Shown: one piece after another, positions 1-7,119 of the stretch
Layout: the number at the start of each line of letters is the position of its first letter
Position numbering within the stretch: position 1 is the stretch's first letter
Source of the DNA: Cytophagaceae bacterium
GTDB taxonomy: Bacteria; Bacteroidota; Bacteroidia; Cytophagales; Spirosomataceae
Assembly: GCA_947471105.1 (NCBI GenBank)
Contig: CANIYB010000062.1
Span: forward strand, 1 to 10,513
Length of the DNA stretch: 10,513 bases
Direction: 5' to 3'
Notes under the pieces: model-generated
What the model saw: only the letters and a program-made list of their open reading frames with translations
The model's database searches: none
Told to the model about the DNA's origin: nothing
Made by a program: the position numbers and the translations under genes

Positions 1-613
1 CTTCGATTTCATTCATCATGGATTCGTCGATAGCCAAACGGCCGGCTGTATCGACAATAACCACTTTTTTGCCCATTTTTCTGGCATAGGAAAGTGCATT
101 TTCCGCAATAGAAACCGCGCTTTTATTTTCGGGTTCTGCGTAAACCTCCACTCCTACTTGCTCACCCAAGACTTTTAATTGGTCTATGGCAGCAGGTCTA
201 TAAATATCGCAGGCAACGAGTAACACATTTCGTCCCCCTTTTTTGATGTATTGGGCTAATTTACCTGAGAAAGTTGTTTTACCTGAACCTTGAAGTCCGG
301 CAATTAACACAACGGCAGGATCCCCTTTCAAATTAATATCTTGCTTAACCCCACCCATTAATTGGGTCAATTCCTCATGAACAATTTTAACTAATAATTG
401 GCCTGGCTCAACGGAAATTAATATTTTTTGGCCTAGCGCCTGTTCTTTGATTCGATCGGTAATTTCCTTGGCTACCTTGTAGTTAACGTCGGCATCCATT
501 AATGCGCGCCTAATTTCCTTAACGGTAGCGGCAACGTTTACGTCAGTAATTCGGCCGTTCCCTTTCAGGGTTCGCATGGCCGATGTAATCTTGGAGCTTA
601 AATTCTCAAACAT
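1..613 (-). CDS. ffh: Signal recognition particle GTPase Ffh (SRP54), N-terminal part, cut by the window edge
   Basis: Reading leftwards from an ATG at 613-611, an open frame of 204 codons runs off the window without a stop. The product is the GTPase of the signal recognition particle, which binds signal sequences of nascent membrane and exported proteins together with 4.5S RNA and docks on FtsY. Residues 1 to about 90 form the helical N domain. The G domain shows the P loop GLQGSGKTT at residues 106-114, the DIYRPAA motif at 136-142 and DTAGR at 188-192. The DIYRPAA form and the MFENLS start are typical of Ffh rather than FtsY. The rest of the G domain and the methionine-rich M domain should lie outside the window. 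The gene is divergent from icd, with 168 bases between the two starts. I find no convincing TAnnTTTG promoter for it. Confidence 0.97.
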   Translation of the reverse strand, partial: MFENLSSKITSAMRTLKGNGRITDVNVAATVKEIRRALMDADVNYKVAKEITDRIKEQALGQKILISVEPGQLLVKIVHEELTQLMGGVKQDINLKGDPAVVLIAGLQGSGKTTFSGKLAQYIKKGGRNVLLVACDIYRPAAIDQLKVLGEQVGVEVYAEPENKSAVSIAENALSYARKMGKKVVIVDTAGRLAIDESMMNEIE

Positions 614-714
614 AATGCATTAAATCTTGTAAATGGTCTGCAATTTACGCTTTTTACCTTAAAAAATATTCAAATTATTTGACCTAATTCCGATGAATAA
701 AAAAGAATCCTGTA

Positions 715-722
715 TACCTTTG
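715..722 (+). promoter_or_regulatory. Probable icd promoter, -7 box
   Basis: TACCTTTG matches the Bacteroidota -7 consensus TAnnTTTG exactly and is followed by C, as is common. It would start transcription near 729, about 50 bases ahead of the icd ATG. No clear TTG -33 box is seen at the expected 17-23 base spacing, so the assignment rests on the -7 box alone. Confidence 0.6.
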
Positions 723-730
723 CAAGATTA

Positions 731-747
731 TTTAGGTTCGTCCTAAA
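731..747 (+). other. Small hairpin at the 5' end of the icd leader
   Basis: TTTAGG at 731-736 can pair with CCTAAA at 742-747 around a five-base loop. It is placed almost exactly at the start of the predicted transcript and is followed by an A-rich, unstructured stretch up to the start codon. A terminal stem of this kind could protect the message from 5' decay. With only six pairs it may also be chance. Confidence 0.3.
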
Positions 748-781
748 ATAAAAAAAAAGACCAAACACATTAATACAAAAA

Positions 782-2011
782 ATGGAAAAAATTAAAGTTG
801 CCAACCCAGTCGTAGAACTTGATGGAGACGAAATGACTCGCATCATTTGGAAATTTATAAAAGATAAATTGATCTTGCCTTATGTAGATGTTGATATTAA
901 ATATTATGATTTAGGTGTTGAATATAGGGATGAGACCAATGACCAAGTAACGATTGAAGCTGCAGAAGCAATAAAAAAATACGGTGTTGGGATTAAATGT
1001 GCCACCATTACTCCGGATGAAGCGCGCGTGGTTGAGTTCGATTTAAAGCAAATGTGGAAATCGCCTAATGGAACCATTCGTAATATTTTAGATGGGACCG
1101 TTTTTAGAGAGCCTATCGTTTGTTCCAATGTTCCAAGACTTGTGCCTAATTGGACAGCGCCTATTATGATTGGACGCCATGCTTTTGGCGATCAATATCG
1201 AGCTACAGACTTTGTAACTAAGGGAAAAGGTAAGTTGACCGTTTCATTCACCCCTGAAGATGGCGGAGAGCCACAAACTTTTGAAGTATATAATTTCAAG
1301 GGAGACGGTGTGGCATTAACCATGTACAACACCGATGAGTCGATTATTGGATTTGCTCATTCATGTTTCAATATGGCCTTAAGCAAAGGATGGCCTTTGT
1401 ATTTGTCTACAAAAAATACGATTTTAAAGAAGTATGATGGTCGATTCAAAGATATCTTTGAGGAGATTTTTCAATCCGATTACAAGGCGAAATTTGATGC
1501 TATGGGAATCGTTTATGAGCATCGATTGATTGATGACATGGTGGCATCTGCTTTAAAGTGGAATGGGAATTTTGTTTGGGCATGTAAGAATTATGACGGA
1601 GATGTTCAGTCGGATACGGTTGCTCAAGGATTTGGATCGTTAGGTTTAATGACTTCTGTTTTAATCACTCCAGATGGAAAAGTAATGGAGGCTGAAGCGG
1701 CACACGGGACGGTAACAAGACACTACCGTGATCACCAAGCGGGGAAACCTACGTCGACAAACCCCATCGCTTCTATTTTTGCTTGGACGAGGGGATTAGA
1801 GTTTAGAGGAAAATTAGATAATAATCCTGCTTTGATGAATTTCTGCCAAACATTAGAAAGAGTTTGTGTGGAGACCGTTGAGTCAGGTAAAATGACCAAA
1901 GATTTAGCAGTATGTATTCATGGAAATAAAGTCAATCATGGAGAACACTACCTATATACAGAGGAATTTTTAGAGGCTTTAGACGCTAATTTGAAAATAG
2001 CTTTAGCTTAA
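782..2011 (+). CDS. icd: NADP-dependent isocitrate dehydrogenase, eukaryote-type homodimer
   Basis: This 409-residue protein oxidises isocitrate to 2-oxoglutarate and CO2 with NADP+ in the TCA cycle (EC 1.1.1.42) and supplies NADPH and 2-oxoglutarate in the cytoplasm. From memory it resembles human IDH1 along nearly its whole length, and the numbering almost coincides. KSPNGTIR at residues 93-100 holds substrate-binding Ser94 and Arg100, followed by Arg109 and Arg132 in GRHAFGDQYRATDF (131-144; Arg132 is the residue mutated in human gliomas). Lys211 matches the catalytic Lys212, and NYDGDVQSD at 270-278 carries the metal-binding aspartates Asp274 and Asp278. GTVTRHYR at 309-316 contains the Arg-His pair that reads the 2'-phosphate of NADP. 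It is therefore not the E. coli type of enzyme. The start is preceded by an A-rich stretch without a Shine-Dalgarno motif. A terminator follows the stop. Confidence 0.97.
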   Translation: MEKIKVANPVVELDGDEMTRIIWKFIKDKLILPYVDVDIKYYDLGVEYRDETNDQVTIEAAEAIKKYGVGIKCATITPDEARVVEFDLKQMWKSPNGTIRNILDGTVFREPIVCSNVPRLVPNWTAPIMIGRHAFGDQYRATDFVTKGKGKLTVSFTPEDGGEPQTFEVYNFKGDGVALTMYNTDESIIGFAHSCFNMALSKGWPLYLSTKNTILKKYDGRFKDIFEEIFQSDYKAKFDAMGIVYEHRLIDDMVASALKWNGNFVWACKNYDGDVQSDTVAQGFGSLGLMTSVLITPDGKVMEAEAAHGTVTRHYRDHQAGKPTSTNPIASIFAWTRGLEFRGKLDNNPALMNFCQTLERVCVETVESGKMTKDLAVCIHGNKVNHGEHYLYTEEFLEALDANLKIALA

Positions 2012-2031
2012 AATTCGCCCTATTATACATT

Positions 2032-2066
2032 AAAAGAGCCGCTCCTAATGAAGCGGCTCTTTTTTT
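2032..2066 (+). terminator. Intrinsic terminator of icd
   Basis: AAAAGAGCCGCT at 2032-2043 pairs perfectly with AGCGGCTCTTTT at 2052-2063 around an eight-base loop. A run of seven T follows at 2060-2066. It lies 21 bases behind the icd stop. Four A at its left edge could give weak activity on the other strand. Confidence 0.93.
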
Positions 2067-2070
2067 ACTT

Positions 2071-2100
2071 AAAAAAATCGCACCAGAAATTCTGATGCGA
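2071..2100 (-). terminator. Intrinsic terminator of the rpsF-rpsR-rplI operon
   Basis: The inverted repeat 2078-2100 forms an 11-pair stem with a one-base apex as drawn; the real loop is probably wider. The single mismatch is C-A on the plus strand but becomes a G-U wobble in the minus-strand RNA, so the hairpin is better on that strand. Seven A at 2071-2077 give seven U after the stem. It lies 21 bases behind the rplI stop. Confidence 0.88.
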
Positions 2101-2121
2101 CCTTAATTAAGAATATTGAGC

Positions 2122-2565
2122 TTATTCTGAAACTACAGAAAATGCTACCTTATGCTTAACCTCTTTATGCAAGTCCAACGTAGCTGTATAATCTCCCGTT
2201 GACTTAACCTCAGAGTCGAATGAAATTTTCTTACGATCAATTTCAAAACCTTTTTCCTTCAGCATGTCCGAGATTTGAATACTCGTTACTCGACCGAAAA
2301 TCTTTCCACTATCACCTGTCTTTGCAGCAATAGTTAAAGTCATTTCACCAATAGCAGTTGCCAACTCAAAAGCATCCTGACGGATTTTCTCTACTTTGTG
2401 CGCAGCTTGTTTGATGTTCTCAGCCACAACCTTACGATTGGATGGTGTTGCCATCATGGCAAAACCCTGTGGAATTAAGTAATTACGACCATATCCAGCC
2501 TTAACAGCTACCGTATCGTTTTTATACCCTAATCCCGCTATATCCGTTTTTAATATAATTTCCAT
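2122..2565 (-). CDS. rplI: 50S ribosomal protein L9
   Basis: This 147-residue protein has the usual L9 length and binds 23S rRNA at the base of the L1 stalk. The N-terminal domain (about 1-40) carries the signature around residues 11-34, with GLGYKNDTV followed by GYGRNYLIPQG. A connecting helix spans about 41-76, and the C-terminal domain about 77-147 contains GDSGKIFGRVT. It is the last gene of rpsF-rpsR-rplI, 40 bases behind the rpsR stop, with a terminator just downstream. The ATG is preceded by AT-rich sequence with no Shine-Dalgarno motif, and the conserved MEIILK start fixes the choice. Confidence 0.98.
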   Translation of the reverse strand: MEIILKTDIAGLGYKNDTVAVKAGYGRNYLIPQGFAMMATPSNRKVVAENIKQAAHKVEKIRQDAFELATAIGEMTLTIAAKTGDSGKIFGRVTSIQISDMLKEKGFEIDRKKISFDSEVKSTGDYTATLDLHKEVKHKVAFSVVSE

Positions 2566-2605
2566 CTTATTTTACAATCAAATGTTTATCAGGTTATCCC
2601 CTAGT

Positions 2606-2857
2606 TTATTTTAAACCATCCGCCACATATGGCATCAAGGCTAAATGACGACAACGCTTAACCGCTTGCGCCACTTTACGTTGAAATTTCAACGAAGTAC
2701 CAGTAATACGGCGAGGTAAAATTCTACCTTGCTCGTTTACCAACTTTAATAAGTAATCCGGATTTTTATAATCAATGTATTGTATGCCCGATTTCTTAAA
2801 CCGACAATACTTCTTACGATTACTATTCTTATCTACAGGTTCGTTTACAAGTGTCAT
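2606..2857 (-). CDS. rpsR: 30S ribosomal protein S18
   Basis: This 83-residue protein forms a heterodimer with S6 on the platform of the 30S subunit. Conserved blocks are KYCRFKKSG at 16-24 followed by IDYKNPDYL, then GRILPRRITGTS at 44-55 and KRCRHLALMPY at 67-77. A cysteine lies in each of the two basic blocks (Cys18, Cys69). Only one base separates its ATG from the rpsF stop, which implies translational coupling with its partner S6. Confidence 0.98.
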   Translation of the reverse strand: MTLVNEPVDKNSNRKKYCRFKKSGIQYIDYKNPDYLLKLVNEQGRILPRRITGTSLKFQRKVAQAVKRCRHLALMPYVADGLK

Positions 2858-2858
2858 C

Positions 2859-3221
2859 TTATGCTTCTATTTTTTCTGGTTTTCTACCTACTAAACCTTT
2901 TCTCTTTTTCTCATTGTACAATACCGCATGCTTATCTAATGCAGTAGTCAAGAAACGAATAACTCGCTCATCACGCTTGTATTCAAGCTCTAATTTGGCG
3001 ATAAATTGCGGATCCCCTAAAAATTCAAATATCTGGTAAAAGCCAGTGTGCTTGTTTTGAATAGGATAGGCCAACTTACGTAAGCCCCATGCATCTTCAT
3101 GTACAATCTTTGCACCGCTATCTACCAACAACTGCTTGAATTTCTCAACGGCGTCCTTTGTCTGTTGTTCAGACAAAACGGGAGTTAAAATGAACACCGT
3201 CTCATAGTTTTTTAATTCCAT
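2859..3221 (-). CDS. rpsF: 30S ribosomal protein S6
   Basis: This 120-residue protein binds 16S rRNA together with S18. It starts MELKNYETVFILTP, typical of S6, and has GLRKLAYPIQNKHTGFY at about 46-62. The tail is basic with a few acidic residues. The open frame extends 13 codons further upstream to an ATG at 3260, but I chose the ATG at 3221: family alignment starts there and the extension runs through a perfect -7 promoter box (3265-3258). It is the first gene of rpsF-rpsR-rplI. The predicted leader is only about 30 AT-rich bases, and I do not see the S6:S18-binding hairpin that many bacteria carry ahead of rpsF. Confidence 0.97.
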   Translation of the reverse strand: MELKNYETVFILTPVLSEQQTKDAVEKFKQLLVDSGAKIVHEDAWGLRKLAYPIQNKHTGFYQIFEFLGDPQFIAKLELEYKRDERVIRFLTTALDKHAVLYNEKKRKGLVGRKPEKIEA

Positions 3222-3257
3222 AAAATTGTTGTTTAAAAACTGAAAAAATTTGGACTG

Positions 3258-3265
3258 CAAAAGTA
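3258..3265 (-). promoter_or_regulatory. Promoter of the rpsF operon, -7 box
   Basis: Read on the minus strand, TACTTTTG followed by CAG is an exact TAnnTTTG box 37 bases ahead of the S6 ATG. A TTG lies 14 bases upstream, shorter than the usual 17-23 spacing, so the -33 box is uncertain. Its position inside the longer possible rpsF frame argues for the shorter S6. Confidence 0.7.
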
Positions 3266-3310
3266 GGAAAAATACTTTACAATTAAAAGCCCTGAATTAA
3301 AAAATTGAAA

Positions 3311-4294
3311 TTATCGCACCTCAAACGATCCTAGGCCTATTAAAAAGCCCTCGGCATATAATTCGATTTCATGCCTACCCTCTCGATATGAATTGGGACG
3401 CGAATAAATAAACTCGACAGATTGATGATTATTTTCATAATATATACGCTGCTTAGCCGTATATACTAAATCTTTTCCCTTAAACGGAAAGGTTCCGGAA
3501 CCCAATGAGTAATCCGACAAAGTAGCTCCGGTAGGCTCTATAATTCTTAAAAAAACCGTTTTAATTTCTTTGGTCGCCAACGAGTTTTCTTGCAAGTGAA
3601 AAATCACGCGAATCTTTTCAAGTTTCTTTGCTTTTTGGTTCTGAGCGCCAGACTCCTTACCCCGAGTTGAAATGGCGTAGACATTAACCCCCTCAGCACG
3701 CAAAGCGGCTGCTACATTTACCTTTTCTGATAACTCCTGATTACGGACCTCTAAAATTCTTGAACGCTCACTCAATTCTTTTTGCTTAACGCCAAAAGTT
3801 AAACTTGAATCCCTCAACGCTTTTTGAACATTTGACAAACCGTCTTGCAAAATCTTAGCCTCTCTACTTAATGAATCGTTACGAGCACTCAGCACAAAAT
3901 TCTCTTTTCGTAATTTTTTTATCTCAAGGTCCTTTTGGCCAATTAACCGCAAATAATAAGCCAGTTTACGCTGAATTTCTATTTGGCCCATCTCAGGATT
4001 CTCTGAAATCGCTTTCTGATCCCCAAGAATTTGCTGGCGCGCAGCTTCCAACTCATTCACCCTACCGCCTAATTTTTTTATTTGAATCATGCGAACCTCT
4101 AATTGATTCGAAATTGAATCCAAACGATTCTTCGCGTCCTTAATAAAGGTTTCTTGATTAGCACCAAAACTAAAGAGTTTAGGATATAGCCGTTCTAAAG
4201 CTACTAAGCCAATTAATAGAAAAATCAAAAAAATTAAAACCCCAACCGTGCGCTGAAGCTTTCTTTCTCTTGAACTTAATGGACTTGAGGGCAT
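3311..4294 (-). CDS. Uncharacterised membrane-anchored coiled-coil protein with beta-rich C-terminal domain
   Basis: I cannot assign a function to this 327-residue protein. Residues 1-16 are basic (RERKLQR) and polar. They precede one hydrophobic helix at about 17-34 with no cleavage site, which suggests an N-in anchor with the rest in the periplasm. Residues about 52-193 are rich in E, K, Q, R and L with heptad-like spacing and few prolines, as in a coiled coil. From about residue 200 the sequence turns beta-like and ends in a compact domain with conserved-looking VNVYAISTRGKE, the pattern FLRIIEPTGATL at 248-259 and a final GFLIGLGSFEVR. From memory, Bacteroidota carry many anonymous proteins with this layout and a similar ending (short strand, then E/DGxLIGxxSF). 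It lies upstream of the rpsF operon on the same strand with its own promoter, and no terminator is evident between them, so read-through into rpsF is possible. SMC-like labels in databases would reflect only the coiled coil. Confidence 0.85.
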   Translation of the reverse strand: MPSSPLSSRERKLQRTVGVLIFLIFLLIGLVALERLYPKLFSFGANQETFIKDAKNRLDSISNQLEVRMIQIKKLGGRVNELEAARQQILGDQKAISENPEMGQIEIQRKLAYYLRLIGQKDLEIKKLRKENFVLSARNDSLSREAKILQDGLSNVQKALRDSSLTFGVKQKELSERSRILEVRNQELSEKVNVAAALRAEGVNVYAISTRGKESGAQNQKAKKLEKIRVIFHLQENSLATKEIKTVFLRIIEPTGATLSDYSLGSGTFPFKGKDLVYTAKQRIYYENNHQSVEFIYSRPNSYREGRHEIELYAEGFLIGLGSFEVR

Positions 4295-4338
4295 ATTTAA
4301 ATTGAATTTGTCAGCAATTTTCTGACGTATAACAGAAT

Positions 4339-4368
4339 CAAAAATAATAAATTAATTTTACTTTCAAA
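4339..4368 (-). promoter_or_regulatory. Promoter of the coiled-coil protein gene
   Basis: On the minus strand, TTTG (4368-4365), 18 bases, then TATTTTTG (4346-4339) fits the Bacteroidota pattern TTG-N17-23-TAnnTTTG. The -7 box ends 44 bases ahead of the start at 4294. The region is very AT-rich, so a chance match is possible. Confidence 0.6.
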
Positions 4369-4402
4369 TTATTCTTTTCACAGTTCTTCGTTTATACTTA
4401 TT

Positions 4403-5080
4403 ATGTCCATCGCTAATCAAATTTTAAGCATCCAAAATGATTTAGCACATACACACGCAAAACTAATTGCCGTCACAAAAACGAGGTCAATCGACGAATT
4501 AAATTTAACGTACCAAGCAGGAATACTCGATTTTGGAGAAAACAGAGTTCAAGAACTTGTAGAAAAACAAGCTATATTACCCAAGGATATTCGTTGGCAT
4601 CAAATAGGACACCTACAAACCAATAAGGTTAAATACATCGCGCCATTTGTTCACCTCATTCATACCGTGGACTCATTGAAATTATTAATGGAAATAAACC
4701 AACAAGCCATTAAAAACAACCGAATTATTAAATGCCTATTCCAAATGTATATCGCTCAGGAAGAAACAAAATTCGGCCTGCTTCCCAATGAATTGTATGA
4801 AATCCTAGAAAATCCCATCTTAGCTGAATTAAAAAATATCCAAATTGTTGGACTCATGGGCATGGCTAGCTTTACCGAAAATACGGTTCAAATAAATAAA
4901 GAATTTGCCTCTTTAGCCCAATTGTTCCAAGAATTAAAAACAAACCAAACAGCCACCCACCTAGGAAATGTAACCTGGGAAGAACTCTCCATGGGAATGT
5001 CCAGCGATTATATATTGGCCGCAGAATTGGGCTCTACTTTAGTCCGTGTGGGATCCGCTATTTACGGTGCTCGGGAGTGA
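4403..5080 (+). CDS. yggS: YggS/PLPBP family pyridoxal-phosphate homeostasis protein
   Basis: This 225-residue cytoplasmic protein belongs to the single-domain TIM-barrel family related to the N-terminal part of alanine racemase. Members bind pyridoxal 5'-phosphate without known enzyme activity and affect vitamin B6 and amino-acid balance. Lys26 in AVTKTRS (23-29) is the expected PLP Schiff-base lysine. Other family signatures are DFGENRVQEL at 43-52, WHQIGHLQTNKVK at 65-77, KFGL at 123-126, LSMGMSSDY at 195-203 and the phosphate-binding end RVGSAIYGARE at 215-225. The length is normal. It is divergent from the coiled-coil gene. Its last 23 bases overlap the 3' end of the BatA-domain gene on the opposite strand, and no strong terminator follows. 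I find no good promoter box ahead of it. Confidence 0.95.
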   Translation: MSIANQILSIQNDLAHTHAKLIAVTKTRSIDELNLTYQAGILDFGENRVQELVEKQAILPKDIRWHQIGHLQTNKVKYIAPFVHLIHTVDSLKLLMEINQQAIKNNRIIKCLFQMYIAQEETKFGLLPNELYEILENPILAELKNIQIVGLMGMASFTENTVQINKEFASLAQLFQELKTNQTATHLGNVTWEELSMGMSSDYILAAELGSTLVRVGSAIYGARE

Positions 5081-7076
5081 TTTTACGGCTATAAAAAACC
5101 ATAGCCATTTCGATTAAAAAGAAACACAAGGACGCGATAAAAAAATACAGGGAAAGGTCTGATGAAACCTCTGCGCCCAATGGCACATCCTTCATGTTGG
5201 CAACCTGAATATTTTGTTTTCCCTTGTAATGCGCCTGAATTTCATCTCTAGAAAATTGTCGCATCTCACTTTCCTTTAGAGGATAATTGATCGCCAAATT
5301 CAACATTTTTTTATCCCGAATATTAACCTGCCAAAAGCCCGAAAAATTCCTTTCCAAAAGTTCTGGCCACTCACAAATCCATTGAGTTCCTGTCCACTTT
5401 TGCTCGGGTATCCATGATTGTTTCCCCTTATTCAAGGTCACTAAACCTTTTTCCGACGAACTGAATTTATATGTCTTTGGAGCCGAAATTTCAAAGGTAT
5501 TGGAAAACACGCTCGCTGACCAATGATTCATATTATTATTCAACGCCATTTCTTGGAAAACAGGCAGAAATAATCCGTGCTTGAAAAAGCCATCTGCCTC
5601 GTTGGCAATATCTCCTGAAAAAACATACATGGATCCAGCGCCTAATTTAAATTGAGACAAAAAAGGCTTTCCATTCACATATTCAAAAATAGGTAGCCCG
5701 CCATCCCATTGTAGATATGAATTTGAATTAAACATTTCTAAATTTTTCTTAAACGATGATTGTTCAAGAATGGAATTAAAAAAGCGCACATGCTTCATGG
5801 GTAAGCGGACGGCTAATGCACGATTTGAAGTCTCCTGCTTAAATACATTTCCTTGGCTTGCAAAATTTAAATTGAGCCGATTAATTACTTCATTGTTAAA
5901 TGGAGCAGTCGGCAAAAACACGAGCGTATTCCCCTGTTTAACCCAAATAGAAATCAACTTTAATCCTTCAGCGGAGAATGAATTTAAATCATTCAAAATC
6001 AAAAACCCCTTGATTTTTGATAGATTTGCCAACAAGCTTTGCCTATTCACCGAGTGGAAATCAAATAGGGAATCATTCAAAAAAACCGTTGAGATATATT
6101 TTTCACGAGACATCCCCTCCAACACATAGACATCTTTTGAATCAGGTATTTCTAGCAGGAAGGAATATACATTATCAAATAACACCTGATCATCTGAAAT
6201 CAATTTTACCTTAATTGACCTCTTGTCAGAAAGACTAATTCCAAAATCAAGCCATTTCGCTTCGCCCTCTTTTAAATTAATCTTCTCCGTTGATATAGGA
6301 AAATCATCCAAATAAAGGCCCAACTTCTGATCCTTGGCTGCCATGTTCCCAATATTCTTAATCCGAACTTTTAAATTAAAAGGCCTTCCGCTTTGAATTT
6401 GAGAGGTGCTATTTGAAATACTATCTACAACTACATTGGCCGATGGTGGAATTTGGATGGGAACTATGTGAACATCAAAATTCGTAGGGAATTGAGGCCA
6501 CGAACTCGATCGGGGAAAATCTGAAACCCAAAGGATGTTAGGTCTAGATCCAACATTCTGTTCCGCATTAATTTCTGCGATCCGATCGACAATTGATTTC
6601 GGATTGTCAACTCGATCGCTCATTTTTAAACTAGGCCACAAATCGCTAACCTCTTTCCAAGTTTTACTTTCAAAATCAGCATTCTGAAATGAATTTAAGA
6701 GTAAAAACACCGGCTTTTTCGATCGAGGCAATTCAGACGCCAAGGAGTTAAACGCAGTCCGATTCCCCTCCATGAGTCCCACATGGTTATCCACAAACAA
6801 ATAAGTTTGAGAGGAATTTTTTTGTAGCAATCCATCCCATTTAGGCTGAGAAAAGGCTAATATCAGTGCCGATAAAGCTACTATTCGAAACAATAATAAA
6901 ACTAAATCATGTAAGAACCGAAAGCCCTTTCCCTGAGTTGGAGTACCCTTTAACACTCGAATATCAGAGAAATATAAGGTAGATGTGCTCTTCTTATTGA
7001 TAAAATGCAGCCAAATGGGAACCCCAATGCTCAATAGTCCCCATAAAAATAGTGGCTGCCCAAAACTAATATTCAT
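5058..7076 (-). CDS. BatA N-terminal-domain membrane protein with degenerate vWA-like region
   Basis: This is a 672-residue envelope protein. The start MNISFGQPLFLWGLLSIGVP, helix about 7-25, is followed by LHFINKK, a stretch matching YFSDIRVLK, and a second helix at about 57-76. This is the two-helix N-terminal module of the BatA/aerotolerance family. Next comes a region resembling a von Willebrand A fold (about 90-206). It has FVDNHVG where the metal site DxSxS is expected, so it probably does not bind metal. Residues about 212-310 look like an immunoglobulin or CARDB-type domain (FNLKVRIKNIGN). Residues about 355-390 (FLILNDLNSFSAEGLKL, then an LVFLPT strand) resemble the GATase-like fold seen in such proteins. 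One further helix at about 641-662 precedes a short basic tail. No other bat genes are adjacent. It lies downstream of greA behind a terminator, and its end overlaps yggS. The role is unknown; maintenance of the cell envelope is an inference. Confidence 0.85.
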   Translation of the reverse strand: MNISFGQPLFLWGLLSIGVPIWLHFINKKSTSTLYFSDIRVLKGTPTQGKGFRFLHDLVLLLFRIVALSALILAFSQPKWDGLLQKNSSQTYLFVDNHVGLMEGNRTAFNSLASELPRSKKPVFLLLNSFQNADFESKTWKEVSDLWPSLKMSDRVDNPKSIVDRIAEINAEQNVGSRPNILWVSDFPRSSSWPQFPTNFDVHIVPIQIPPSANVVVDSISNSTSQIQSGRPFNLKVRIKNIGNMAAKDQKLGLYLDDFPISTEKINLKEGEAKWLDFGISLSDKRSIKVKLISDDQVLFDNVYSFLLEIPDSKDVYVLEGMSREKYISTVFLNDSLFDFHSVNRQSLLANLSKIKGFLILNDLNSFSAEGLKLISIWVKQGNTLVFLPTAPFNNEVINRLNLNFASQGNVFKQETSNRALAVRLPMKHVRFFNSILEQSSFKKNLEMFNSNSYLQWDGGLPIFEYVNGKPFLSQFKLGAGSMYVFSGDIANEADGFFKHGLFLPVFQEMALNNNMNHWSASVFSNTFEISAPKTYKFSSSEKGLVTLNKGKQSWIPEQKWTGTQWICEWPELLERNFSGFWQVNIRDKKMLNLAINYPLKESEMRQFSRDEIQAHYKGKQNIQVANMKDVPLGAEVSSDLSLYFFIASLCFFLIEMAMVFYSRKITPEHRK

Positions 7077-7090
7077 AAAAGCTAAAATAC

Positions 7091-7119
7091 AAAAAATCCC
7101 AACGAATTAGGTTGGGATT
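7091..7119 (-). terminator. Intrinsic terminator after greA
   Basis: AATCCCAAC at 7095-7103 pairs perfectly with GTTGGGATT at 7111-7119 around a seven-base loop. On the minus strand it is followed by six U (7096-7091, partly used in the stem). It lies 24 bases behind the greA stop and ends 14 bases before the ATG of the BatA-domain gene, so it also sits in that gene's leader. Confidence 0.85.

Noticed and set aside
614..680. Promoter for ffh between 614 and 680
   Set aside because: Only imperfect boxes are present on the minus strand, such as a TAnTTTG lacking one base near 671-678. None has a matching -33 box.
2566..2605. Regulatory element in the 40-base gap between rpsR and rplI
   Set aside because: No hairpin, promoter box or open frame was found. 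It reads as a plain spacer.
3222..3260. A 13-codon N-terminal extension of S6 starting at 3260
   Set aside because: It reads through a perfect promoter -7 box and is unlike any S6 start. The ATG at 3221 matches the family.
4350..4402. Promoter for yggS
   Set aside because: TAATTTTA near 4353 resembles the -7 box but lacks the final G and a spaced TTG. The stretch is so AT-rich that such matches are expected by chance.
5087..5106. Hairpin GGCTAT/ATAGCC as a terminator for yggS
   Set aside because: It has only six pairs, with an A-rich loop and no T run on either strand. It lies inside codons for the last membrane helix and tail of the BatA-domain protein.
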